NCBI RefSeq assembly: GCF_001593605.1 | Contig: NZ_CP012836.1 | Location: 1,240,001 to 1,304,000, forward strand | DNA from: Algoriphagus sanaruensis | GTDB taxonomy: Bacteria; Bacteroidota; Bacteroidia; Cytophagales; Cyclobacteriaceae | Direction: 5' to 3' | Length of the DNA stretch: 64,000 nt | Shown: positions 56,008 through 64,000 of the stretch, in pieces | How positions within the stretch are numbered: position 1 is the stretch's first letter | Layout: the number at the start of each line of letters is the position of its first letter | Translations under genes and position numbers: made by a program | Notes under the pieces: generated by a model | The model's input: only the letters and a program-made list of their open reading frames with translations | Databases searched by the model: none | What the model was told of the DNA's origin: nothing

Positions 56008-58911
56008 ATGGCAAAGTCAGAAACAAATAATAAGCGGATTATTGAAGGGCTCTTAGGAGTAGTTTTCCTGATGGTGATTTCATCGTCTGCATTAGCCCAA
56101 AAGACCATTTCTGACTTTCAAGGTCTACCCTTTATATCCAATTATGAAGCTTCCGAATACCAAGCAGGGATTCAAAACTGGGATATTGTTCAAGATGATT
56201 TGGATAGAATTTACGTGGCCAATAACCTTGGGCTTTTGGAGTTTGATGGAAAAGCTTGGCGAAGATATGGATTGAATAATACTAAGGTACGGTCTGCCCT
56301 TTGGCATAAAGATGGAAGAATCTATGTCGGAAGTCAGGCTGATTTTGGATTCTTGGAAAGTGACTCCTTCGGGAAGCTTTCCTATGTATCCTTAGCCGAT
56401 AGTCTACCTTCGGAGCTCAGGAACTTTGATGAGGCTTGGAAAATTTTCGCTCAAAATGATCACGTTTATTTTTGCACGTTTGAACGAATTTACAGCTATG
56501 ATGGTGAGCGGCTAAAAGCGCTAGATTTTGGAAAACGACTTGATATTTCATTTCAAGTCAATCAACAAATTCTTACGCAAGTTGCAGGAGAAGGTCTTTT
56601 TCGAATTGTAAATGATGGATTTGAACCGGTCTTAGGAGGGGAGTTTTTCAAGGATAAACGGATATCTAATATTCTTCCATTCAATCGAGATGAATGGTTA
56701 ATTACCACTTTTTCGCATGGGATTTTTCGGTATAACGGAAAGATCTCTGAGTTTGAAATGGATCGGAGTTTCTGGAAAAATGAGTATCTCATCAATTACA
56801 GTGTTCGATTAAAAAATGGAAATATTGCCTTAGGTACTCAAAATTCTGGGCTTTTTGTCATCAATGAAAAAGGGGAATTGCTCCATCATTTGGATAAGAA
56901 CTCTGGTCTGATGGATTTGACCATCAATTATATTTTTGAAGACAGCCAAAAAAGCCTTTGGCTTGCCATGAATAACGGGCTCGCTCGAGTGGATTTATTA
57001 AGTCCATTTACCTTGGTTGATGATCGAATGGATCTCGCGGGCTCTGGCTATGCCGCACTAAAAAAGGGTGAGGTAGTTTACCTAGGAACTAACAATGGGC
57101 TTTTTATTTGGCAAAATGGGAAGATAGAATTTGTCTCTGGAACCGAGGGACAAGTCTATGGGATCCAAGATATCGAGGGATTAGTAGTTCTTAATCATCA
57201 CAATGGCACCTTTATTATTCAAGGCAATCGTTCAATTTCTGTCTCAGAAAAGCAAGGTTCTTGGATCTTAAAAAAGATTCCCAATCATCCCAATTTGTAC
57301 ATTCAGGGGAGTTACACCGGGCTGAGTCTGGTGGAATTAAAAAATGGTCAGCTTCAATTTATTCGGGAAATTCCGGGATTTGATGAATCATCCCGGGTTA
57401 TGGAATTTGATGGGGAAACCCTCTGGGTAGCTCATGGCTACAAAGGCGTTTTTCGGATTAGATTTAATTCTGATTTTTCAGAAGTGATCGAAAGCAAGCT
57501 ATATAACAGTGCTCAAGGTTTTCCTAATGATGTCTTGATCAATGTCTATCAAGTTGCCAATCGGTTGATTTTTACAGCAAATGGGGGCTTTTATACGTAT
57601 GATGCGGAAAAGGATTTTTTCTTTCCCTATGATGAGTTTAATGACCTTTTTCGCTATGGGACAGTTATTGCCGATTTGGAAGCGGATGAATTGGGTAACA
57701 TTTATTTCATAGAACAGTCACAATTAGGGGTTATCAAGCTGATGAATAATAACCAAAGAGAGCTCCAAACGAAATCCTTCAATAAGATCAAGCGATTTTG
57801 GAATGATGATTTGGCAAATGTGATTGTCTTGGATCATCAAGAAATACTCATTGGAGGAAAGCAAGGTTTTGTGCTTTATTCACCGCAGATGGATCTGGTC
57901 CAGACAGATTTACCTAAAGTGTTTTTTAGAGAAATAACCAATCAAGGAATTCAATCCCAAGTGATTTTTTCAGGACATAAATGGGGAGGTGCTGGAGATG
58001 ATCAACCCAAGTTTGATTTCGCACAGAATTCATTTCTATTCGAATTTGCTTCTCCTCACTATGAAAGTGATGGGCAAATTGAGTATCAAGTCATGCTCGA
58101 AAACTACGATGAGGATTGGTCGCCTTGGAGCTCCGAATACAGAAAGGAGTATACCAATCTTCGAGAGGGAGAGTATGTTTTTAAAGTGAGAGCCAAGAAT
58201 GTTTTTGATCAAGTTTCGGAACCAATTACTTATGCATTTAAAGTAAGACCTCCGATTTATAGGTCTCTTGCGGCCTATACCTTGTACACGATCCTGGTAG
58301 GTGTGCTTTTATTCATGGGATTTAGACTTCTCGACAAGCGCCACCAGAAACAGACTCAAGCCTTAGAACTTGAAAAAAATAAAGCGCTGAAGCGAAAAGA
58401 TGATGAAATGGAAACGCTCGCTCAGCAATCGGCAGCTGAGATCATGAGTTTGAAAAACGCAAAGCTTCAAGCTGAAATTGATTTTAAAAATCAAGAGCTC
58501 ACCTCTTCAGCGATGCACTTAATTCAAAAGAACAAATTGCTTCAAACGATCAAAAACTCATTGAGCAATTTGGCGACAGATGAAAAGAATAAGATGCTCA
58601 GCCAACAACTCAACCGGCTGATCAAGTCCATTGATAAAGACTTGGAAGGAGGAGAGGAGTGGAGTCAATTTGCTGAAAACTTCGATCAGGTTCATGGTAA
58701 TTTCATTACCCGACTCAAAGAACGCTTTCCTGATCTCACCCCTCAGGAAATTAAATTCAGTGCGTATATCAGGATGAATCTGAATACGAAGGAAATCGCA
58801 AACCTTTTGGGGATTTCCGTCCGTGGGGTCGAAATCGGTCGGTATCGAGTTCGAAAGAAACTCGGACTATCAAGACAAGACAATCTCAGCGACTTTTTAT
58901 TGCGGTTTTAG
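56008..58911 (+). CDS. Membrane-spanning propeller/LuxR-type regulator
   Basis: A 967-residue one-component regulator. Order: signal peptide (1-30, cut near SALAQ); a large periplasmic beta-propeller with Reg_prop-like repeats (about 40-680, IYVANNLGLLEFDGKAWRRY); a Y_Y_Y triple-tyrosine domain (about 690-735, YEVMLENYDEDW-like text); one membrane helix (about 753-774); a coiled coil (about 780-840); and a C-terminal LuxR-type helix-turn-helix (about 925-955, NTKEIANLLGISVRGVEIGR). There is no histidine kinase domain. It is divergent from the duplicated-domain lipoprotein, so it probably regulates that locus in response to a sugar. Confidence 0.87.
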   Translation: MAKSETNNKRIIEGLLGVVFLMVISSSALAQKTISDFQGLPFISNYEASEYQAGIQNWDIVQDDLDRIYVANNLGLLEFDGKAWRRYGLNNTKVRSALWHKDGRIYVGSQADFGFLESDSFGKLSYVSLADSLPSELRNFDEAWKIFAQNDHVYFCTFERIYSYDGERLKALDFGKRLDISFQVNQQILTQVAGEGLFRIVNDGFEPVLGGEFFKDKRISNILPFNRDEWLITTFSHGIFRYNGKISEFEMDRSFWKNEYLINYSVRLKNGNIALGTQNSGLFVINEKGELLHHLDKNSGLMDLTINYIFEDSQKSLWLAMNNGLARVDLLSPFTLVDDRMDLAGSGYAALKKGEVVYLGTNNGLFIWQNGKIEFVSGTEGQVYGIQDIEGLVVLNHHNGTFIIQGNRSISVSEKQGSWILKKIPNHPNLYIQGSYTGLSLVELKNGQLQFIREIPGFDESSRVMEFDGETLWVAHGYKGVFRIRFNSDFSEVIESKLYNSAQGFPNDVLINVYQVANRLIFTANGGFYTYDAEKDFFFPYDEFNDLFRYGTVIADLEADELGNIYFIEQSQLGVIKLMNNNQRELQTKSFNKIKRFWNDDLANVIVLDHQEILIGGKQGFVLYSPQMDLVQTDLPKVFFREITNQGIQSQVIFSGHKWGGAGDDQPKFDFAQNSFLFEFASPHYESDGQIEYQVMLENYDEDWSPWSSEYRKEYTNLREGEYVFKVRAKNVFDQVSEPITYAFKVRPPIYRSLAAYTLYTILVGVLLFMGFRLLDKRHQKQTQALELEKNKALKRKDDEMETLAQQSAAEIMSLKNAKLQAEIDFKNQELTSSAMHLIQKNKLLQTIKNSLSNLATDEKNKMLSQQLNRLIKSIDKDLEGGEEWSQFAENFDQVHGNFITRLKERFPDLTPQEIKFSAYIRMNLNTKEIANLLGISVRGVEIGRYRVRKKLGLSRQDNLSDFLLRF

Positions 58912-59075
58912 TGGGAATCTTTTAAGCTCCAAATTGGATCATTAAGCATAGAAGATCGATTTCCTGATTATTGATTTAACAGCCGTCTATAAGGACTTGA
59001 TCTCCGAACTGTCCTCCAAATCCTGAAAAAAATGAGAAAAATTTTGGAAGCTTCGAAACCTTTTCTCAATTTTAC

Positions 59076-59087
59076 ATGTATATACAT
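59076..59087 (+). promoter_or_regulatory. Palindromic operator candidate upstream of marR
   Basis: A perfect 12-base palindrome ATGTATATACAT, 21 bases before the marR ATG and next to a weak -7-like sequence TAaaTTCA (59088-59095). The same sequence with one change occurs before yceI, which suggests that the MarR protein binds both. Confidence 0.6.
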
Positions 59088-59107
59088 TAAATTCACTTGT
59101 AATTAAA

Positions 59108-59560
59108 ATGGGAAAGATTGAAGATGCGATTCAGCAAAAGGAATTTAAAGATCCCTACAATAAGGCGGTCGTCAATTTGCTTTTTACGCATAGCTATTTG
59201 GTGACCTCTCAAAATACGCTCTTCAAACCGCATGATATTTCTCCTGAGCAATACAATGTCCTTCGGATTTTGAGGGGGCAAAACGGGGTTCCAACTACCG
59301 TGTCTTCTATTCAAGACCGAATGCTCAATAAAATGTCTAATGCTTCTCGGCTGGTGGAAAAGTTGAAAATGAAGGATTTGGTCAAGCGTGAAGAATGTCC
59401 GGCTGATCGTCGGCAAGTAGATGTGTTAATCACCGAAAAAGGCCTGAATTTGCTTTCCTTACTCGAAAATCAAGTGGAAGAAGCCAATCGAAATTTTGTC
59501 AAACTGACCCTTGAGGAAGCCAATCAGTTAAACGATTTGTTGGATAAACTGCGAGGTTAA
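59108..59560 (+). CDS. MarR-family transcriptional regulator
   Basis: A 150-residue winged-helix regulator. The pattern is YNKAVVNLLFTHSYLVTSQN, the recognition region ISPEQYNVLRILRGQNGVPT and SSIQDRMLNKMSNASRLVEK, the wing with ADRRQVDVLITEKGLNLL, and a C-terminal dimer helix. Single-domain MarR proteins often sense small molecules and repress their own gene. Palindromes occur before this gene and before yceI, and the neighbours (YceI, ring-cleaving dioxygenase, carboxylesterase) resemble an electrophile-response set. There are no cysteines near the usual redox position apart from one in EECPADR. Confidence 0.9.
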   Translation: MGKIEDAIQQKEFKDPYNKAVVNLLFTHSYLVTSQNTLFKPHDISPEQYNVLRILRGQNGVPTTVSSIQDRMLNKMSNASRLVEKLKMKDLVKREECPADRRQVDVLITEKGLNLLSLLENQVEEANRNFVKLTLEEANQLNDLLDKLRG

Positions 59561-59578
59561 AAAAATTTGATTCTATAA

Positions 59579-59598
59579 ATGTCTATACATATAATGTA
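59579..59598 (+). promoter_or_regulatory. Palindromic operator candidate upstream of yceI
   Basis: ATGTCTATACAT (59579-59590) matches the marR palindrome at 11 of 12 bases. An overlapping inverted repeat TACAT-ATA-ATGTA spans 59586-59598. Both this site and the marR site are followed by an ATTCACTT (59618-59625 here). Confidence 0.6.
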
Positions 59599-59640
59599 AT
59601 TACTTCAAATAAAAATTATTCACTTAAACAAAAAAAAACT

Positions 59641-60168
59641 ATGAGTACTATCAAATGGATTATTGACCCAACTCACTCTGAGGTATCTTTCAAAGTAAAG
59701 CACTTGGTGATTTCTACTGTCACTGGTTATTTCAAAAAATTCGAAGGTGCAGCTGAGGTTTCATCTGAGGATTTTGACGGGGCTACTGTGGGATTTACTG
59801 CAGATATAGACAGCATCGATACCAACCAATCTGATCGTGACAATCACTTAAAATCAGCGGATTTCTTTGATGCAGCGAATCATCCAAAACTTTCATTCGA
59901 AGGAAAAATCGCCAAAAACGGGGGCGACTACAGCCTTGTGGGAAATTTGACCATGAGAGGTACTACTAAAGAAATCGAGTTGGATGTAACCTTCGGAGGT
60001 GTAGTTGCAGATCCTTATGGACAAACCAAAGCGGGTTTTGAAATTGAAGGAAAAGTCAATCGAAAGGACTTTGGTCTTTCTTGGTCTGCCATTACAGAAG
60101 CTGGTAGCGTGGTAGTCAGTGATCAGGTTCGTCTGATTCTGAGCGTTCAGCTAGTAAAGCAAGCTTAA
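59641..60168 (+). CDS. YceI-family protein
   Basis: A 175-residue protein of the YceI lipocalin-like family (isoprenoid or amide binding beta-barrel). It reads WIIDPTHSEVSFKVKHLVIS, DNHLKSADFFDAANHPKLSF and KDFGLSWSAITEAGSVVVSD, all family hallmarks. It has no signal peptide, so unlike the E. coli periplasmic form it should stay in the cytoplasm. It lies behind a copy of the marR palindrome and ends at a terminator. Confidence 0.92.
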   Translation: MSTIKWIIDPTHSEVSFKVKHLVISTVTGYFKKFEGAAEVSSEDFDGATVGFTADIDSIDTNQSDRDNHLKSADFFDAANHPKLSFEGKIAKNGGDYSLVGNLTMRGTTKEIELDVTFGGVVADPYGQTKAGFEIEGKVNRKDFGLSWSAITEAGSVVVSDQVRLILSVQLVKQA

Positions 60169-60189
60169 TTTGCCTTTGAGGCCTAACTA

Positions 60190-60224
60190 AAACCTCGGAG
60201 GTGAGTTTCACTTTCGAGGTTTTT
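60190..60224 (+). terminator. Intrinsic terminator after yceI
   Basis: AAACCTCG (60190-60197) pairs with CGAGGTTT (60215-60222), with an inner GTGA/TCAC stem; a T run follows to 60224. Confidence 0.82.
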
Positions 60225-60228
60225 GTTT

Positions 60229-60241
60229 TGGGAATATCCCA
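60229..60241 (+). promoter_or_regulatory. Inverted repeat upstream of the ring-cleaving dioxygenase
   Basis: TGGGA-ATA-TCCCA, an inverted repeat with the same 5-3-5 shape as the second yceI repeat but different bases, 42 bases before the dioxygenase ATG. It may be another regulator site. No clear promoter consensus is seen in this gap. Confidence 0.35.
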
Positions 60242-60283
60242 TTTCAACTACCCATTTTAAAATCTGATTTAACAAACAATCCC

Positions 60284-61231
60284 ATGAACTACATCACTGG
60301 AATCCACCATATCACTGCTATTGCGGGAAGTGCACAGCAAAATATCGATTTCTACACCGGTATTTTGGGTCTTCGCTTAGTGAAAAAGACCATCAATTTT
60401 GATGCGCCGGATGTCTACCATTTTTATTTTGGAGATGAGCTGGGGAGACCTGGGACGGTTTTTACCACTTTTCCTTTTACTGGTGCAAGAAAGGGTGTAA
60501 AAGGTACTGGGGAACTGACCTACACGGCCTTTTCAATTCCTAAAGATTCATTGGGATTTTGGCAAGATCGATTGAAAAAGTTTGGGATTACAGTGTCTGA
60601 TATTCATACACGATTTGGGGAAAAGCTAATTCGCTTTGAAGATCATGATGGAATGGGGATCGAGTTAGTGGCCAATGATCGGGATGATCGGGCAGGTTGG
60701 CCTTATGGGCATATTCCTGCAGCGCATTCGATCAAGGGATTTTATGGTGCAACCTTGAATCTCAAAGCAAAAGAATTGACCGAGCAATTATTGACCCGAC
60801 ATATGAATTATAAGTTGATCGGGCAGGAAGGCGATCGATATCGTTATGGAACAGAAGGGCGTCCTGGAGATATTGTCGATATCGTGTTGGATAAAACCGG
60901 AAACAGGGGAATGCAAAGTGCGGGAACGGTGCATCATATTGCTTTTCGAACTGCGAACACCCTAACGCAGCTCGGCATCCAAGAAATTTTGATGCAAAAT
61001 GGCTATCAAGTAACCGAAGTTCGAGATCGGAATTATTTCAAATCTATCTATTTCCGTGAGCCGGGAGGGGTGCTCTTTGAGATTGCAACTGACGAACCTG
61101 GATTTGCGATCGATGAAGATGAGGCGCATTTGGGAGAATTATTGAAGCTTCCCGAATGGGCTGAGCCAAGCCGAAAACGAATTGAGGCAGCCTTGACTCC
61201 AGTAACCTTAAATCTTGAAAAATATGCCTGA
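60284..61231 (+). CDS. Ring-cleaving dioxygenase (glyoxalase/VOC family, MhqO/MhqE-like)
   Basis: A 315-residue protein with two vicinal-oxygen-chelate modules. Metal-ligand candidates are H8/H9 in TGIHHITAIAG, H217/H218 in TVHHIAFRT and E266 in VLFEIATDEPG. Family members cleave hydroquinone or catechol rings or act on glutathione adducts. The match to the MhqO/MhqE group of Bacillus and Staphylococcus is inferred from sequence style and from the esterase next door. The last 8 bases overlap the start of the carboxylesterase gene (ATGCCTGA). Confidence 0.85.
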   Translation: MNYITGIHHITAIAGSAQQNIDFYTGILGLRLVKKTINFDAPDVYHFYFGDELGRPGTVFTTFPFTGARKGVKGTGELTYTAFSIPKDSLGFWQDRLKKFGITVSDIHTRFGEKLIRFEDHDGMGIELVANDRDDRAGWPYGHIPAAHSIKGFYGATLNLKAKELTEQLLTRHMNYKLIGQEGDRYRYGTEGRPGDIVDIVLDKTGNRGMQSAGTVHHIAFRTANTLTQLGIQEILMQNGYQVTEVRDRNYFKSIYFREPGGVLFEIATDEPGFAIDEDEAHLGELLKLPEWAEPSRKRIEAALTPVTLNLEKYA

Positions 61232-61835
61232 AATAAAGAAAAAAGGCCTTTCTCTTGAAAAAGCCAAGAAAGCGGTGATCATGATTCATGGCCGAGGTGC
61301 TACCGCTGATAGTATTTTATCCTTGAGTTCTTACGTGAATTTGACCGATTGTGCAATTCTAGCTCCCCAAGCAAACGGAAGCACTTGGTATCCGTTTGGG
61401 TTTATGGCCTCAGATAAAGGAAACTTTGAGTCGCTAGAATCGTCTTTAAACCAAATCCGTGAAGTTTTTGAGGAGATAATTCAAGCTGGGATTCCTTCAG
61501 AACAAATCTTTCTGGTTGGATTTTCTCAAGGCGCTTGTTTGAGCTTGGAGTTTGCTGCTCGCGACGCGCAGAAGTTGGGCGGAATAGTGGCCTTAACGGG
61601 TGGTTTGATTGGAGAAAAGCTCCAAGCTGAAAAATATCAAGGTTCCTTCGATGGAACCCCCGTCTTTATCGGAAGTAGTAACCGGGATTTCCATGTACCT
61701 GCTTTCCGGATCCAAGAGTCAGCGGATCTACTTCAAAAGATGGGTGCTCATGTAACAGTTCAACTGTTTGATGATCCAGATCATACGATTCGTCCCGAAG
61801 AGATTGAATGGGTCAACAAAAATATTTTCTTGTAA
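61224..61835 (+). CDS. Carboxylesterase/phospholipase of the MhqD type
   Basis: A 203-residue alpha/beta hydrolase. The catalytic triad is S101 in VGFSQGACLSLEF, D155 in SSNRDFHVPA and H187 in DDPDHTIRPEE. The start is ATG 61224, which lies inside the end of the dioxygenase gene; an upstream TTG at 61215 is less likely. Overlap of 8 bases suggests translational coupling. MhqD-like esterases are known from quinone-resistance operons, so a role in handling electrophiles is inferred. Confidence 0.88.
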   Translation: MPEIKKKGLSLEKAKKAVIMIHGRGATADSILSLSSYVNLTDCAILAPQANGSTWYPFGFMASDKGNFESLESSLNQIREVFEEIIQAGIPSEQIFLVGFSQGACLSLEFAARDAQKLGGIVALTGGLIGEKLQAEKYQGSFDGTPVFIGSSNRDFHVPAFRIQESADLLQKMGAHVTVQLFDDPDHTIRPEEIEWVNKNIFL

Positions 61836-61855
61836 GGTCTATTTAGTTTTAAAGT

Positions 61856-61883
61856 CCCCGGCAGGTTGTCGGGGTATTTTTTT
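61856..61883 (+). terminator. Intrinsic terminator after the carboxylesterase
   Basis: CCCCGGCA (61856-61863) pairs with TGTCGGGG ending at 61874, one G-T pair and a 3-base loop, followed by a T run (to 61883). The rest of the gap to 62047 holds nothing that I can name. Confidence 0.83.
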
Positions 61884-62046
61884 GCCTTTTTATCTCCTGC
61901 TTTAGCTTTAAAATCATCAAGTTGCCAAATGAGATTCTATGGGTTTTTGTAAAAAATTCCCGTAAAATTTTAGATGTTAGACTTCTGCCTTTTCCTACCG
62001 ATTCGCTTTTACATTTTCTAATTTTTCTCTGCGCCTCTGCAGTGAG

Positions 62047-64000
62047 TCAATACGAATACCGGATCTGCGAGCCGTGCTCTGCATCGAGTTCGATCTGAGC
62101 AAAGACCCCGATTTCCTGCTGGAGTTCCTCTACGTGACTGATGATTCCAACCACCCGATTTTCATGGCGAAGGGCCTTAAGCGTCTCAAAAACCACTCGG
62201 AGGGAGTTTCGGTCCAGGGCTCCAAAACCTTCATCCAAGAAGAAAAAGCTCTGATCGGCTTGATTGAGTGCTTTGACTTTTTCGGCCAAGGCTAAAGCCA
62301 GACAAAGTGAAGCCTGAAAAGTCTGCCCACCAGAGAGCGTCTTTAGAAGTCGTTTTTTGCCGCCATTGAGGTAATCCACCACCCAAAATGTATTGGAATC
62401 ATCGATCTCCAAACTGAGACTGTTTTTAGTCAGCTTCATAAATCGAATGTTGGCGGTATTGCAGAGTTCGCGGAGGTAAATTGAGCTGACATATTTGACA
62501 AAGCCTTTTCCATGAAACAAGCGCTCCAGTTCCTTGAGCCCTGTTTCCCGATTTTCGATGTCTTGAAATGCCCGCTGGAGCTTTTCCTTTTCAGCCAGCT
62601 TGTGTTCCAATTCCTTCAAAAATTCCAGAATTAAAATAAGCTCACCTTGGAGTTCCTTGGATTGATTAGCGAATAGTTTTGCTTGCTCCAGCTTATCTTG
62701 GAAGAGGTGCTCAGCGAATGCTAAAACCCCTTCCTCTGCCTGTAGTTCTGTAATTCGAGATCGGGTAATCGCTAATTTCTGATCAAACTGCTGGATTTCC
62801 TGCAGGACTTTTTCTGAATCCAAGGAATGAAGAAACAGCCTCAGAAGGTGCTCCTCCTCCAAAAATCCATGAACTGTTTTTAGATGTTCGAATTGTCCGG
62901 ATAGGTCAGAGATTTTATCTGAATTGATTTGAACTTGCTCCCTGTAATGAGTAATGTCGGTTAGATTTTTGGTTTGTGCTGCCCGACGTTCCTGCAGGTG
63001 TTTTTGTTTTCCCAGCAACAGTTCGGCTGCCTCGGTGATATCTTTTTCCACTTTGGAAATAGTGGCAAGAATTACTGAAGCTTCCTTTTGGAAGAATGAT
63101 TTGCAAAAAGTTGGGTCTTTGATTTCTTCCTGCTTGGATTGAATGCGAGAGGAAAGATCCTGTACGCCCATTTGAGCTTGCTGGACTTGCTTGTCCAATT
63201 GCTCGATTTGACTTCTGAGGTTGTTCCAGGACTTCCGCTGGGAATGGATTTCTTGTTGGATGGTTTCTTTTTGAAGATGAGATTGAGTCAATTCTGCCAG
63301 CTTGTCGGTAAGCGCAGTTTCAGAAAGAATATCCAGGTCTTTAAGTTTTTGCTGCAATTCCGATTGGAACTTTTCCAGTTTTTGGATCTCCTTAACTTTC
63401 TCCTCCAGATTTCTGCTTAGATTTTCGAGGTTGTTTTGTTCTACTTTTTCGTTCTGGATTAGCGTGAGAATTCTTTCTAGAGCGTCTTTTTCCTGATTGA
63501 TCTGTAATTCCTTGGACTTGATTTGGACTTCATCTGCTTCTGCAACTAGTGGATTGGGATGATCCATTGCCCCACATAGCGGGCAGGGTTGTCCTGGAAT
63601 CAAAAGGTGCGTATGGGCTTTCAATCCTTGCATCCGCAAGATCGACTCCCGTTCATTTTCCAGACTTTTGATCTTCGATTTTTGGGAAATTGTCCAAGAC
63701 TCCAAACTTTCTTCATGAGCGGGGATTCGATGTTTTATTTCTGTCAGGCCAAGTTTGATTTTCTCTTTTTCTCCTTCGAAGTTCCCCTTGATTCGATTTA
63801 AGTCTTTCAATCGTTCCTCATTCGATTGAAGTTGATGTTGGATGGTTTTCAAATCACTGAGTAAGCTTGGATTTACCTCGGGGAGACCTTCGGCTTGAGT
63901 TTCCAAGGTTTGAACTCCTGACTCCACCTTCAGAAATGCTGCTTTTTTAGCCTCTAAGTCAGGAAGAAGCAGATCGATCTGATTTTGGATAGATGCCAGT
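62047..64000 (-). CDS. sbcC: SbcC-like exonuclease ATPase subunit (C-terminal part, truncated by window edge)
   Basis: The SMC-like ATPase of the SbcCD (Rad50/Mre11) nuclease, which opens hairpins and processes broken ends. The frame is open to base 64000, so the N-terminus and Walker A lie outside. Visible are the long coiled coil on both sides of a zinc hook (GQPCPLCGAMDHP, near 63580), then the ABC signature KTLSGGQTFQASLCLALALA and Walker B region QSFFFLDEGFGALDRNSL, and the end GIISHVEELQQEIGVFAQIE. About 650 residues are in the window. An internal GTG near 63927 is not the real start. Confidence 0.94.
   Translation of the reverse strand, partial: LASIQNQIDLLLPDLEAKKAAFLKVESGVQTLETQAEGLPEVNPSLLSDLKTIQHQLQSNEERLKDLNRIKGNFEGEKEKIKLGLTEIKHRIPAHEESLESWTISQKSKIKSLENERESILRMQGLKAHTHLLIPGQPCPLCGAMDHPNPLVAEADEVQIKSKELQINQEKDALERILTLIQNEKVEQNNLENLSRNLEEKVKEIQKLEKFQSELQQKLKDLDILSETALTDKLAELTQSHLQKETIQQEIHSQRKSWNNLRSQIEQLDKQVQQAQMGVQDLSSRIQSKQEEIKDPTFCKSFFQKEASVILATISKVEKDITEAAELLLGKQKHLQERRAAQTKNLTDITHYREQVQINSDKISDLSGQFEHLKTVHGFLEEEHLLRLFLHSLDSEKVLQEIQQFDQKLAITRSRITELQAEEGVLAFAEHLFQDKLEQAKLFANQSKELQGELILILEFLKELEHKLAEKEKLQRAFQDIENRETGLKELERLFHGKGFVKYVSSIYLRELCNTANIRFMKLTKNSLSLEIDDSNTFWVVDYLNGGKKRLLKTLSGGQTFQASLCLALALAEKVKALNQADQSFFFLDEGFGALDRNSLRVVFETLKALRHENRVVGIISHVEELQQEIGVFAQIELDAEHGSQIRYSY

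Noticed and set aside
62074..63801. Plus-strand frames opposite sbcC
   Set aside because: Low-complexity leucine/serine text produced by the reverse of a coiled coil; no sign of a real gene.

Overview
The window looks like a chromosomal segment of a Bacteroidota bacterium, most likely of the order Cytophagales (an Algoriphagus-like member of Cyclobacteriaceae is my best guess). The reasons are Bacteroidota-type promoters (TTTG, about 19-21 bases, TAnnTTTG) in front of many operons, the order rpoC / DUF3467 / rpsL-rpsG-fusA-rpsJ / rplC onward, a bamD-rpoZ-coaBC-DUF4835-recN cluster, a TonB-dependent receptor with DUF4249 lipoproteins, and a type IX secretion C-terminal signal. No tRNA, rRNA, insertion sequence, prophage or CRISPR array was seen. 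No gene-free stretch exceeds 300 bases.

Region 1 (1-22415) is gene-expression machinery, all on the plus strand: the 3' part of rpoC, a DUF3467 gene, the str operon ending in rpsJ, a strong terminator, then rplC through rplQ including secY, map, infA, rpmJ and rpoA. Three promoters of the same design drive rpsL, rplC and rpsH, and each leader can fold into a hairpin. Region 2 (22476-27681) holds carA, eno, a FtsB/DivIC-like gene, a small outer-membrane protein, and the cysteine pair cysE and cysM.

Region 3 (27828-38955) is an accessory surface region. It has a divergent exported sugar-isomerase-like protein, then a tight plus-strand operon of an exported unknown protein, a TonB-dependent receptor with an STN domain, two tandem DUF4249 lipoproteins and an MG2-domain exported protein. 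A very large membrane-anchored protein of unknown function converges on it. Region 4 (39062-52506) is mostly core: mdh, a cyclic-nucleotide-binding protein with tilS, an LptA/OstA-like protein, a small T9SS cargo protein, bamD-rpoZ-coaBC, a DUF4835 protein, recN, fabI and a secreted amidohydrolase.

Region 5 (52671-64000) is accessory again. It has an alpha/beta hydrolase and a small beta-glucan locus (GH16 lipoprotein plus a lipoprotein with a duplicated domain) next to a divergent membrane-spanning propeller/LuxR-type regulator. A MarR - YceI - ring-cleaving dioxygenase - carboxylesterase cluster follows, in which the same palindrome sits before marR and yceI. The window ends in the C-terminal part of an SbcC-type exonuclease subunit on the minus strand.

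The least understood parts are the TonB/DUF4249/MG2 operon, the 895-residue protein beside it, and the MarR cluster with its shared operator-like palindromes.
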